Below, one piece after another: positions 1 to 7,761 of a DNA stretch of 45,682 nucleotides. The stretch lies in contig PBMP01000012.1 of the NCBI GenBank assembly GCA_002722705.1, positions 1 through 45,682 of the forward strand. Reading direction: 5' to 3'. A program made the translations under genes and the position numbers. The first letter of the stretch is position 1, and the number at the start of each line of letters is the position of its first letter. This DNA comes from Pseudobdellovibrionaceae bacterium. Its GTDB lineage: Bacteria; Bdellovibrionota; UBA1018; UBA6935. Below the pieces are notes generated by a model. The model had not been told where the DNA came from. It worked only from the letters and a program-made list of their open reading frames with translations, and did not search any database.

Positions 1-84
1 AAAATTTAATATTACAAAGAGTTGAGGCATGAATCTATTTTTTTTGACGCCTTAAGCTAAGATTTTTTCAACCTTTTCTACGGG

Positions 85-1287
85 ATGCCCAGAAAACAAA
101 ATTCTAATTTTGGAAATGCAAATTCCACTTTTCATGATATATTGGAATCTATGTTTCCAAGAACACTCAAAAGACCAAACTCCTCTTTTTTTCTTTTAGG
201 AACGCGTGGCACAGGAAAAAGCACTTGGTTAAGAGAAACTTTTAAACAGGCAACATGGTTTAACCTTTTAGATGAATCTCTTTTTCAACGCTTATTAGTT
301 TCTCCGGGTCTTTTTTATTCTAAAATACAAAATCTACCTCCAGAAAGCTGGGTCGTCGTTGATGAAATTCAAAGACTTCCTCAGCTCCTGAACTCGGTCC
401 ATCGTGCGATTGAAGAACAAAGACTCAACTTTGCTCTCACCGGTTCAAGCGCCAGAAAGCTTAAGCAAGCTGGAATAAATTTACTCGCAGGTCGAGCAAA
501 GATGAGATCTATGCTCCCTCTTCTCCCAAAAGAACTTGGAAATTCTTTTGATATAGAAAGTATTCTTCGCTATGGAAGCATTCCTTTAATTGTGAATTCA
601 GAGTCTCCTGAAGAAACACTTAAAGACTATGTTCAACTTTATATTAAGGAAGAAATTAAATCGGAAGCTTTAGTTCGCAATCTATCTAACTTCATTAGAA
701 GCGTACCTTTGTTCGCTCTTTATAACGGACAGATTTTAAATTTATCAAGCACTGCTCGCGACGCTGAAGTCGAAAGAAAAACTCTCTCGTCTTATTTACA
801 AATTTTAGAAGACACACTCTTAGTTAAAAAACTTCATGCTTTTCAAACAAAACTCACTGTTCGTGAAAATAAAAAGCCAAAGATTTATTGGATTGACCCA
901 GGATTAGTCAGAGCTGCCCAAGGAATACGAGGTCCGGTAGGCCTACAAGAAAAGGGACCGCTCTTAGAGCTCTATGTTTTTCAAATCATTAGAGATCAAA
1001 TTGAAAATCATTTAAAATACGATGATGTGTTTTACTGGTCTCCATCCCAGAATAAAACAGAGGTTGATTTTCTTATTCGTAAACAAAACGAACTCTTTGC
1101 AGTTGAAGTTAAAAGTACTCTGCGTATCAGGCCTGATCATTTCAAAGGTTTAAATGAAATAAAAAAACTTCCGGAGGTAAAAAGACGAATCATTCTCTAT
1201 CTTGGAGAAGATTCTTATCTTACACCTGAAGGAATTGAGATCATGACTCTAAAAAAGTTTGCAGACGAAATAAACAAAGGATTTTAA
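85..1287 (+). CDS. AAA+ ATPase with DUF4143-type C-terminal half (copy 1)
   Basis: Predicted cytoplasmic ATP-binding protein of the AAA_14/DUF4143 type, 400 aa. The Walker A loop GTRGTGKST lies near residue 40, the Walker B stretch VVVDEIQRLP near 92, and a sensor-like LTGSSARKLK near 120. The C-terminal part carries EVDF followed by VEVKS, the spaced D...ExK pattern of PD-(D/E)XK nuclease folds, with a probable winged-helix segment in between. It is clearly paralogous to 7762-8895 over its whole length. A TTGACG hexamer at 44-49 could be a -35 box, but the matching -10 is poor and no Shine-Dalgarno is seen. Family members are often found in accessory and toxin/defence regions; the cellular role here is unknown. 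Confidence 0.85.
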   Translation: MPRKQNSNFGNANSTFHDILESMFPRTLKRPNSSFFLLGTRGTGKSTWLRETFKQATWFNLLDESLFQRLLVSPGLFYSKIQNLPPESWVVVDEIQRLPQLLNSVHRAIEEQRLNFALTGSSARKLKQAGINLLAGRAKMRSMLPLLPKELGNSFDIESILRYGSIPLIVNSESPEETLKDYVQLYIKEEIKSEALVRNLSNFIRSVPLFALYNGQILNLSSTARDAEVERKTLSSYLQILEDTLLVKKLHAFQTKLTVRENKKPKIYWIDPGLVRAAQGIRGPVGLQEKGPLLELYVFQIIRDQIENHLKYDDVFYWSPSQNKTEVDFLIRKQNELFAVEVKSTLRIRPDHFKGLNEIKKLPEVKRRIILYLGEDSYLTPEGIEIMTLKKFADEINKGF

Positions 1288-1295
1288 AATAACAA

Positions 1296-1865
1296 CTACT
1301 TAAATTCCCATATTTTATGATGTGGAAGCTCTCCTTGTGAAAGAGCCTCTTCAAACTTCATTTTCTTTTGTTCTTGTTCTTTTTTCAATTTTTGTAAACT
1401 TTCTCGCTCTTTTGCTTGAATATATTCAAGTTGATTTAAAATTCTTTGTTCTAAAGATTTTCTTTCTAACTCTATTTTTCTATTAAAAAGCTCTCTTTTG
1501 CTTTCATTTTTTTCTTTTAAAAAATATCTCTCTCTTCTCAATTCAGAATCCTTTTTAAATTCTTCAAAATCTCTTACCCGTTTTTCTTCTAAGTCTTTTT
1601 TTTGAATTTCATATCGATGAATAAGTGATTTTTTTTCTGTCTCTAAATTAACAGCAAACTGTTTTCTTAACTGTTCTAATTTTTCAGGCTGAATTGTCTT
1701 ACTTTTTTTAATGAGTGGAGATGGAGTTTCTTTTTTATTCGAAGAACTTCTTTGATCTTCAGGAACCCAGTCCCAAGACCATACATTAAATCCATATAAA
1801 AAAAAGAAAGCAAGAACAATTACTTGCCCTTGCTTTCCTTTAAAGTTAATTTTACCTATTTTCAA
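1296..1865 (-). CDS. Membrane-anchored or secreted coiled-coil protein, unknown function
   Basis: 189-aa protein I do not recognise. It starts with a basic N-terminus and one hydrophobic segment (about residues 14-30, VIVLAFFFLYGFNVW), which is a signal anchor or signal peptide. A Ser/Lys/Pro linker and a long Lys/Glu/Arg-rich stretch (about 60-175) with coiled-coil character follow. The only possible start is the TTG touching the TAA stop of the upstream protease, so translation is probably coupled to it. No other in-frame start precedes the hydrophobic segment. It is probably co-transcribed with the S8 protease gene, which hints at a joint envelope role (inference). Confidence 0.6.
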   Translation of the reverse strand: MKIGKINFKGKQGQVIVLAFFFLYGFNVWSWDWVPEDQRSSSNKKETPSPLIKKSKTIQPEKLEQLRKQFAVNLETEKKSLIHRYEIQKKDLEEKRVRDFEEFKKDSELRRERYFLKEKNESKRELFNRKIELERKSLEQRILNQLEYIQAKERESLQKLKKEQEQKKMKFEEALSQGELPHHKIWEFK

Positions 1866-3533
1866 TTATTCAACCACTTCGACATGAGAAATTTTGAATC
1901 CCCAGCCTTCGACGGAATTATCTGATTTCAATTCAACTCTCAAAAAACCACCCTCTGCGTAGTCAGATACGTAGTTTTCACGAATTCCACTGATCTCTTC
2001 AACAACATTTCCTTCTGAATCAATTAATTTGATTACATCGTATTTTCTTTCAGTATCAATTTTTTCAAAGACAACACGAATATGTTTTGCTCCTTCAAAT
2101 CTTAACTCGAAAGCTTGAGTCGAATTATTTTTATAAGGATGATCTGATTCAACTACTTTCTCTATTCTTACAAAGTCAGACTCATTTGGCTCATCACTTG
2201 GAGGAACATAGTTATTGAGTGCATTTAATGCGTTCACTCTTCCTTTTGAAACTGATCTTCTTCGAAGTCTTCGATCACGATCACTGGTTTCAATAAGTCG
2301 CTTTTTAATTTGAGCGAAAGTAAGAGTTGGATCAATTGATTTCATTAATGCTGCAATACCTGATACGTGAGGAGTCGCCATTGAAGTCCCACTATAAGCC
2401 TTATACCCACCATCAAGAACAGTACTATAGATTTTCACACCTGGAGCTGCGACATCCACAGACTCTTTACCAAAACATGAAAAATCTGCTAAATTTCCTT
2501 GATTGTCAATTGCAGCAACCGCAAGGACATTTTCATTTTCATAACTTGATGGATAATGAGGATTAAGATCATTGTCATTTCCACTTGTATTTCCTGCAGC
2601 AGCTACAAATAAAATTCCTTTATCTTTTGCTTCTTCAATCGCTTGAAAAAGAAGTTCAGAGCGACCTCCTCCTCCCCATGAGTTACTCATGATATCGACA
2701 CCAAGTGAAGTAGCATATTTAATCGAAGATACCGCCGCAGACAAAGATCCTCCTCCTGAAGCTCCTAAGAATTTAACTGGAATGAGTGAAACTTCCCAGT
2801 TTACACCTGCAACTCCAATTTCGTTATTTCCATGACCACCAATTGTTCCAGCACAATGAGTTCCATGGCTATGATCATCTTGCGAATCTCGAGTATTATT
2901 AATGAAGTTCCAGCCATGAACATCATCAATAAAACCATTACCATCATCATCAATACCGTTATTAGCCAACTCTCCAGCTTCCCCTGGATTGGTCCAAAGA
3001 TTTTCTTTTAGATCAGGGTGGTCCCAATCAATCCCAGTATCAATGATTGCAACTTTAATGTCTCGAGAACCTGTATGTCCTAAGTTCCAAATAGGAAGAA
3101 CATTAATGTCAACTCCAGGAACACCAACCTTTCCAGCAGCATCTGTTTGCCCAGTGTTATTGAGTCCCCAAAGTTTCTCAAAATCAATATCATTCGGCAT
3201 TTGATAAGCATGATAAATATAGTTAGGTTCAGCAATTTCAACTTCTGGAAGTCTCTTTAAAGCATGAATTGCATCAGAAACTTCGTTACTTTTCACAAGT
3301 CTGACGACTGCTATATCCGGAGCATTCGTCAGAGGAAGAATAGACTGAATAGAGTTTGCACCTAAAGTCTGATTTAAAGTATGAACAGCAGATGAAAACG
3401 CTGAAAAGTTTTGTCCACTGTCTTTAAACTTCACAACAATTTCATCAGAAACTCTTTCTCCTGATATTGGAATATTAATTTCTGAATAAGACAACGTAGG
3501 TATAAATAATAAAATAGAGATAATACGAATCAT
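1866..3533 (-). CDS. Secreted subtilisin-like serine protease (S8 family)
   Basis: 555-aa preproprotease. A signal peptide (about residues 1-18) is followed by an I9/fervidolysin-type propeptide (about 22-110) and an S8 catalytic domain. The triad is visible as Asp165 (VAIIDTGID), His223 (HGTHCAG) and Ser384 (SGTSMATPH), with oxyanion Asn315 (AAAGN). An Asp/Asn-rich loop at about 191-205 (NGIDDDGNGFID) resembles the calcium-binding insertion of many bacterial subtilases. The last 100 residues form a beta-rich domain resembling a CUB or P-domain. The Shine-Dalgarno is strong (GGAGGGAG, 7 nt before ATG). It should be exported and self-processed to degrade proteins outside the cytoplasm; in a predatory lineage it could serve prey digestion (inference). 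Confidence 0.93.
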   Translation of the reverse strand: MIRIISILLFIPTLSYSEINIPISGERVSDEIVVKFKDSGQNFSAFSSAVHTLNQTLGANSIQSILPLTNAPDIAVVRLVKSNEVSDAIHALKRLPEVEIAEPNYIYHAYQMPNDIDFEKLWGLNNTGQTDAAGKVGVPGVDINVLPIWNLGHTGSRDIKVAIIDTGIDWDHPDLKENLWTNPGEAGELANNGIDDDGNGFIDDVHGWNFINNTRDSQDDHSHGTHCAGTIGGHGNNEIGVAGVNWEVSLIPVKFLGASGGGSLSAAVSSIKYATSLGVDIMSNSWGGGGRSELLFQAIEEAKDKGILFVAAAGNTSGNDNDLNPHYPSSYENENVLAVAAIDNQGNLADFSCFGKESVDVAAPGVKIYSTVLDGGYKAYSGTSMATPHVSGIAALMKSIDPTLTFAQIKKRLIETSDRDRRLRRRSVSKGRVNALNALNNYVPPSDEPNESDFVRIEKVVESDHPYKNNSTQAFELRFEGAKHIRVVFEKIDTERKYDVIKLIDSEGNVVEEISGIRENYVSDYAEGGFLRVELKSDNSVEGWGFKISHVEVVE

Positions 3534-3566
3534 GATCGGGCTCCCTCCCTGGGCTTTTTAAAAAAA

Positions 3567-3600
3567 CGTGAAAGTGATTGCGCTTCCATGCATTTTCACG
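3567..3600 (-). promoter_or_regulatory. Leader hairpin followed by a T-run (possible attenuator of the S8 protease gene)
   Basis: On the minus strand CGTGAAA and TTTCACG form a 7-bp stem around a 20-nt loop, followed by about seven T residues, 33 nt before the protease start codon. The shape is that of an intrinsic terminator inside the leader. The loop is long, so the call is tentative. Confidence 0.35.
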
Positions 3601-3621
3601 AATTCCTAACAGTTCTCTTAT

Positions 3622-3650
3622 ATTGTTGTCGGCAGAATTTTCCGTGTCAA
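3622..3650 (-). promoter_or_regulatory. Candidate sigma70-type promoter of the S8 protease gene
   Basis: On the minus strand a perfect TTGACA -35 box (plus 3645-3650) is followed after 17 nt by AACAAT (4/6 match to TATAAT). A TATAAG five bases further is an alternative with a long spacer. Transcription would start roughly 80 nt before the protease ATG. Confidence 0.45.
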
Positions 3651-3687
3651 ACAAGGGCGGTGAATATAAGAATTTCTCTAAGAATAA

Positions 3688-3708
3688 AGAGATAAACTAC
3701 TGATCTCT
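3688..3708 (-). terminator. Weak intrinsic terminator after the alpha/beta hydrolase gene
   Basis: Just after the stop codon of 3715-4554, the minus strand has AGAGAT and ATCTCT around a 9-nt loop, followed by the T-rich TTATTCTT. The stem is short (6-7 bp), but position and T-tract fit a terminator. Confidence 0.4.
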
Positions 3709-3714
3709 CGCTTA

Positions 3715-4554
3715 TTATTCTGTCAAAAATTTGACTATTTTTTCAGCAACCTCATTTGCATGCTCTTCATGAACATAGTGACTCCCTGAAAAAACCTCAG
3801 TCCTTAAATCTATGATTTCTTTTTTTCTTTGACTAAACAAAGAGCGATAATGACTGTATCCTTGAGTTCCTTCAATTAACAAAACAGGAATATTCATTGA
3901 TTTTAAAAAATTTTTAACCATATTCTCTGTAAATCGATACGCAGAAGGAGTAGTCAGTGCCGGATCAAACGCCCACCTCACCCCATCGTCCTCTGAAACT
4001 GTTCCTCTGTGAGCAATCCCCAAAGCAACATCAAAAGGGATTTCTCCGGTTTTCATGCGAGCCTTTGCTGCATCTTCAATAGAAGCGTAGATTTTTCTAG
4101 AAGAAGAAGGATGAAGCCTTCTTTCAATAAAGCGACTCAATTGCTCAACACAATCTTTCTCATCTCCACTAAGGGCTCCCATTCCATCTAAAAACACCAG
4201 CTTAGAGATAAAGCCAGGATGACTTGAAGACAAAAGTCCTGCAATCGCAGACCCCATGGAGTGACCTACAATAGGAAGAGGTCCCCACTGTTGTTTTTGA
4301 ATAACTGCAGCGAGATCATAAACATAATCAATAAAGTGATAAGCCATTCCTTCAGGGATCCACGATGACTTCCCATGCCCTGAAAACTCAAGTGCGAAGA
4401 CATTAAATTGTTTTCCTAAAAGAGGACCTAATTTTTCAAAAGCTCCTGCGTTATCCAACCATCCATGAAGAAGTAGTAATGGAGGATTATTTAATTTTCC
4501 CCAATTAAGATAGGCTAGTTCAAATCCTGGAATTAAAAATTTTCCTTCATTCAC
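3715..4554 (-). CDS. Alpha/beta-fold hydrolase
   Basis: Alpha/beta hydrolase of about 279 aa with the oxyanion-hole motif LLLHGWLDNAGAF and the nucleophile elbow GHSMGSA (Ser near residue 99). A C-terminal GSHYVHEEH probably supplies the catalytic His. The acidic member is not obvious. The substrate cannot be told from sequence; related proteins are lipid esterases or epoxide-hydrolase-like enzymes. I prefer the GTG at 4552-4554, where MNEGKFLIPGF begins as in typical family members, giving an 8-nt overlap with recJ. A GTG at 4578 would add eight mostly basic residues. It probably forms a unit with recJ. Confidence 0.85.
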   Translation of the reverse strand: MNEGKFLIPGFELAYLNWGKLNNPPLLLLHGWLDNAGAFEKLGPLLGKQFNVFALEFSGHGKSSWIPEGMAYHFIDYVYDLAAVIQKQQWGPLPIVGHSMGSAIAGLLSSSHPGFISKLVFLDGMGALSGDEKDCVEQLSRFIERRLHPSSSRKIYASIEDAAKARMKTGEIPFDVALGIAHRGTVSEDDGVRWAFDPALTTPSAYRFTENMVKNFLKSMNIPVLLIEGTQGYSHYRSLFSQRKKEIIDLRTEVFSGSHYVHEEHANEVAEKIVKFLTE

Positions 4555-6304
4555 TTTTTTCTTCTTTCTGAAAATCACGAACTCTCAATGTTGGAGTAAC
4601 ATTCCCCCGAAATCGATTGATTTCAGGAACAACAGCCCATCTCGCTTTGATTAAATTATTCTCATCTCTTCCCAAAAAACTTCTCTCTGCTCCATGAAAA
4701 TAAATCGCTTCAATCGAAGCTTTAGAATCACCAAGTTTCATTTTTAAATGCCGTTCTTTCAAAACACGTTGGGAAAGCATCTTTGCTTCCACTGAAAACA
4801 CAGGCTCTGTATTACCAGGACCAAAAGGTCCCATTTGTTCTATTTCTGACAACGTTTTCAAATTAAACTCTGAAATTTCAGTGATTCCTTCAAGCCAAAT
4901 CGGACGTTCATGAGCTTGTTCTGAAATAAAAGACATCACTTCATTGAATTTTTTTTGAAAATCCAAAATATTCTCTTCTGGTAATGAAAGTCCAGCTGCA
5001 TGTCGATGCCCACCAAAACTTGTCAGAAGGTCTGAACATTGCCGTATCCCCTCTAAAACATCTTTTCCTGCAAAAGTTCGAGCACTACCTTTTGCTTTTC
5101 CGTCGTGAATCGAAAGAATAATTGCAGGACGATGGTAAGTTTCAGTAACTCGAGAGGCTACAATCCCAACGACTCCTTCATGCCATCCTGAGTTTGAAAC
5201 AACAATTGCATGTTCAAAGATTCCTTTCTCATCTCCAGCATCCACTTGAGCTTTAACTTCGTCCCAAATTTCATCTTGAGTTGCCATTCGCTCTTCATTC
5301 ATTTTTTCCAAATCGTAAGCTAACTTCAAACCAGTCATTCGATCCTGAGTAGTTAATAGCTCAAGAGCTACATTTGCATTTTGCATTCTTCCAGAAGCAT
5401 TGATTCGAGGACCTAAAGTAAATCCTAAATGACCTGGACTGAGTGTTTTTTCAGTAAGTCCGGTCACATCCATCAATGCTTTTAAACCCGGTTTTTGAGT
5501 CTCCTTTAAAACCCTTAGTCCTTGAGCCACCAAAATCCGATTATCTCCAACCAAAGGAACAAGATCTGCTGCAGTCGCAACCACCACTAAATCAAGATGT
5601 GATTTCAAATTTGGTTCAGCAATAGACTCAAACCATCCTAATGATCTTGCCCTCATTCGTAACCCCATTGCGACATAAAATGCGAGACCACACCCACAAA
5701 GCATCGTTAATCCACTTGCACAGTCAGGTCTTTGAGGATTAACAACCGCAAATGCGTTTGGACATCCTTTTTTTGGGTCCAATTGATGATGATCCACAAT
5801 AATGACATCAAGTCCCAATTCATTTGCACGATCGACTTGATCAAAATTTGTAATTCCGCAGTCAACGGTCACCAGAAGATGAATACCGTCTTTAGCTGCT
5901 TGCTCTACAGCATTGATATTCAATCCGTATCCATCTTTAAAGCGATCTGGCTGAGTCGCGTCATAAGAGAATCCATACTCTCGCAAAGTCCAGCTCAATA
6001 ATGCTGCTCCAGAAGTGCCATCAACATCATAGTCACCAAAGACTCTCACCTTTTGACCTTTTTCTTTGGCGAGGACCAGGCGATCAATCGCCTTTTCCAT
6101 ATCCTCAATCTCGAAAGGATGAGTCAGATCTGAGAGTTTGGGAGCAAAAAATCGCTCAATAAGTTCTTTGGTATCGAGTCCACGATTGACACAGACCTTT
6201 ATAGTAAGCTCTGAGAGTCCTGTTTCTTGACTTAGTTCTCTGACGAGTCCAATCGAAGGTTCTCTCAATTTCCATTCTCTTTTTCTAATTTTTTTTTCTT
6301 TCAC
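4547..6304 (-). CDS. recJ: Single-stranded-DNA-specific 5'-3' exonuclease RecJ
   Basis: RecJ degrades single-stranded DNA 5' to 3' in RecF-pathway recombination, mismatch and base-excision repair. The DHH phosphoesterase motifs are intact: FGDYDVDGTS (about residue 91), VTVDCGI (148) and the signature VDHHQLDP (172). DHHA1-type motifs SGWHEGVVGIVASR and SFGGHRHAAG and the C-terminal OB-fold region follow. Length (about 585 aa) is normal. The GTG at 6302-6304 is preferred because AGGGAG lies 7 nt upstream; the TTG at 6308-6310 would sit one base from it. Its stop overlaps the hydrolase gene, suggesting coupled translation. Confidence 0.95.
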   Translation of the reverse strand: MKEKKIRKREWKLREPSIGLVRELSQETGLSELTIKVCVNRGLDTKELIERFFAPKLSDLTHPFEIEDMEKAIDRLVLAKEKGQKVRVFGDYDVDGTSGAALLSWTLREYGFSYDATQPDRFKDGYGLNINAVEQAAKDGIHLLVTVDCGITNFDQVDRANELGLDVIIVDHHQLDPKKGCPNAFAVVNPQRPDCASGLTMLCGCGLAFYVAMGLRMRARSLGWFESIAEPNLKSHLDLVVVATAADLVPLVGDNRILVAQGLRVLKETQKPGLKALMDVTGLTEKTLSPGHLGFTLGPRINASGRMQNANVALELLTTQDRMTGLKLAYDLEKMNEERMATQDEIWDEVKAQVDAGDEKGIFEHAIVVSNSGWHEGVVGIVASRVTETYHRPAIILSIHDGKAKGSARTFAGKDVLEGIRQCSDLLTSFGGHRHAAGLSLPEENILDFQKKFNEVMSFISEQAHERPIWLEGITEISEFNLKTLSEIEQMGPFGPGNTEPVFSVEAKMLSQRVLKERHLKMKLGDSKASIEAIYFHGAERSFLGRDENNLIKARWAVVPEINRFRGNVTPTLRVRDFQKEEKSE

Positions 6305-6406
6305 TCCCAAGCTCCCTTAAACCCACCAAGCCTATGAAATTAAAAGAAAGATGAAAAGAAAGATTTCCTTTATTTTAAAAATAACAGCACAAATAAACGC
6401 GTTTAG

Positions 6407-7645
6407 TCATAGATGAGTCACTGGAATTTGAATGATATTTTCAGCGAGAAGCTCTACTCGATCAGAAGTATTGATCCAAAATCCATATCTAGATTTTGTA
6501 TCCTTTAAAAAGTTTTTTAGTCCAATGAGTTGTTTAGGTTTTACCGTACTTCCTAATTTAATTTCAATCGGTACAAACCCACTAGGCGAATCAATAATCA
6601 AATCAATTTCAGATTTATCAATCGTTCGATAGTAACTAAAGTCAACTTGAGTACACATCGTTCCTTGAACTCCACGAATTATTTCTTCAACAACAAAAGA
6701 CTCAAAAGAAAATCCTGCTACAGGATGAATTAATAAATCGTCTAAAGTTTGTATTTTTAATAAATGATGAAGAATTCCTTGATCTCTAAAAAAACCTCGA
6801 GGAGCTTTTTGAACTTTTTTTAATTTATTTTTTTCAAAAGAAGGTAAGTTACGCCAAACAAAAGTTTGATGAATAATATCTAGGTAGTCTCTTACTGTGG
6901 TGTGACTCACTTCTAAAGCAGAAGCAATCGAATTTACATTCACCTGATGACCTGAAAAGTGAGCCAATGAGGTTAAAAATCTTTGAAAACTCTGAATATT
7001 CAATCGAGGAAAAAGAGCTCGAATATCTCTTTGAATATAACTTGCAACATAGCTTTGATACCATTGGTTTAGAAATAAAGGATTCGTTTCACTTTGAATT
7101 AACGGTTCTGGAAAACCGCCTTTAAACCAACATTGATAAGTATCACTTAAAGTAGAAATACTCTTAATGGATCCAAAGTCATCTTTATTTTTTTTTGGAT
7201 CAAAAATCATTTCATAAAAAGGAGAAGAAGTTTTTTCAATATATTCGTTAACTTTAAACGGCCACATCTCAACAGTAGATATTCGACCAGCTAAACTCTC
7301 ATTGAGGCCTTTGACAATATCCGGAGAACTTGAACCTGTTAAAATAAACCTTCCTTTTAAACTTCTTTTTTTATCAATCACCGATCTCAATGTTCTAAAA
7401 AGCTCAGGAAAAATCTGAGCCTCATCGATAATGATTTTTTCAGGGTGAAGCTCAAAAAAATTCTTTGGATTTGAACTGATCAACTGAAAGTGATCTTGAT
7501 CTTCCAAGTCATAATACTTCCAATCAGGAAATGTCTGTTGAACCAGGGTTGACTTCCCACACTGTCTTGGTCCGACCACTGCCACCACAGGAAACATTTT
7601 AGATAACTCTTTGATTTTACTAGAAAGGATTCTTTTTTTACCCAT
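6407..7645 (-). CDS. AAA+ ATPase with DUF4143-type C-terminal half (copy 2)
   Basis: 412-aa ATP-binding protein of the AAA_14/DUF4143 group. Walker A is GPRQCGKST (about residue 25), Walker B KIIIDEAQIFPEL, and the sensor-like motif LTGSSSPDIVKG. A winged-helix-like segment VSHTTVRDYLDII lies in the middle, and a C-terminal EIDLIIDS...PIEIKLG carries the D...ExK pattern of PD-(D/E)XK folds. It is more distant from 85-1287 and 7762-8895 than those are from each other. It is divergent from 7762-8895. Its ATG sits inside one arm of a 10-bp inverted repeat and only a few bases after a predicted promoter, so the transcript may be nearly leaderless. Confidence 0.87.
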   Translation of the reverse strand: MGKKRILSSKIKELSKMFPVVAVVGPRQCGKSTLVQQTFPDWKYYDLEDQDHFQLISSNPKNFFELHPEKIIIDEAQIFPELFRTLRSVIDKKRSLKGRFILTGSSSPDIVKGLNESLAGRISTVEMWPFKVNEYIEKTSSPFYEMIFDPKKNKDDFGSIKSISTLSDTYQCWFKGGFPEPLIQSETNPLFLNQWYQSYVASYIQRDIRALFPRLNIQSFQRFLTSLAHFSGHQVNVNSIASALEVSHTTVRDYLDIIHQTFVWRNLPSFEKNKLKKVQKAPRGFFRDQGILHHLLKIQTLDDLLIHPVAGFSFESFVVEEIIRGVQGTMCTQVDFSYYRTIDKSEIDLIIDSPSGFVPIEIKLGSTVKPKQLIGLKNFLKDTKSRYGFWINTSDRVELLAENIIQIPVTHL

Positions 7646-7676
7646 GATATTTAAACTCTACACTTCAATATCATGG
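7642..7676. promoter_or_regulatory. 10-bp inverted repeat over the start codon and promoter of the leftward ATPase gene
   Basis: CCATGATATT (7642-7651) and AATATCATGG (7667-7676) are perfect inverted copies separated by 15 nt, with arm centres 25 bp apart. One arm covers the ATG of the minus-strand ATPase gene. The other lies in the spacer of its predicted promoter. This placement suits a repressor operator; the binding protein is unknown. Confidence 0.5.
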
Positions 7677-7683
7677 ATGTAAA
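7655..7683 (-). promoter_or_regulatory. Candidate promoter of the leftward ATPase gene
   Basis: On the minus strand TTTACA (plus 7678-7683), a 17-nt spacer and TAGAGT (4/6 match to TATAAT) place the transcription start 2-4 nt before the ATG at 7645. No Shine-Dalgarno precedes that ATG, which is consistent with a leaderless mRNA. Confidence 0.45.
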
Positions 7684-7723
7684 TTAAAGAAAGTGAAAGA
7701 AGATATGACAGTCATTATTGCAA

Positions 7724-7752
7724 TTGACGATTGTCATGACAATCGTTATTAT
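7724..7752 (+). promoter_or_regulatory. Candidate promoter of the rightward ATPase gene with a 20-bp palindrome in its spacer
   Basis: TTGACG (7724-7729), 17 nt, TATTAT (7747-7752): both boxes match the sigma70 consensus at 5/6. The spacer plus the end of the -35 box is exactly a perfect 20-bp palindrome, ACGATTGTCA/TGACAATCGT (7727-7746). Transcription would start near 7759-7760, two bases before the ATG at 7762. A regulator bound to the palindrome would block or twist the promoter. Confidence 0.55.
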
Positions 7753-7761
7753 ATTTATCAA

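Noticed and set aside
6347..6406. AAACGCGTTT palindrome after the second ATPase gene as a terminator
   Set aside because: It has no loop and no clean following T-run, so it cannot act as an intrinsic terminator hairpin.
7693..7761. N-terminal extension of the third ATPase (GTG 7693 or ATG 7705)
   Set aside because: It would translate a near-consensus promoter and a perfect 20-bp palindrome, has only a weak ribosome binding site, and moves the P-loop away from its usual place.
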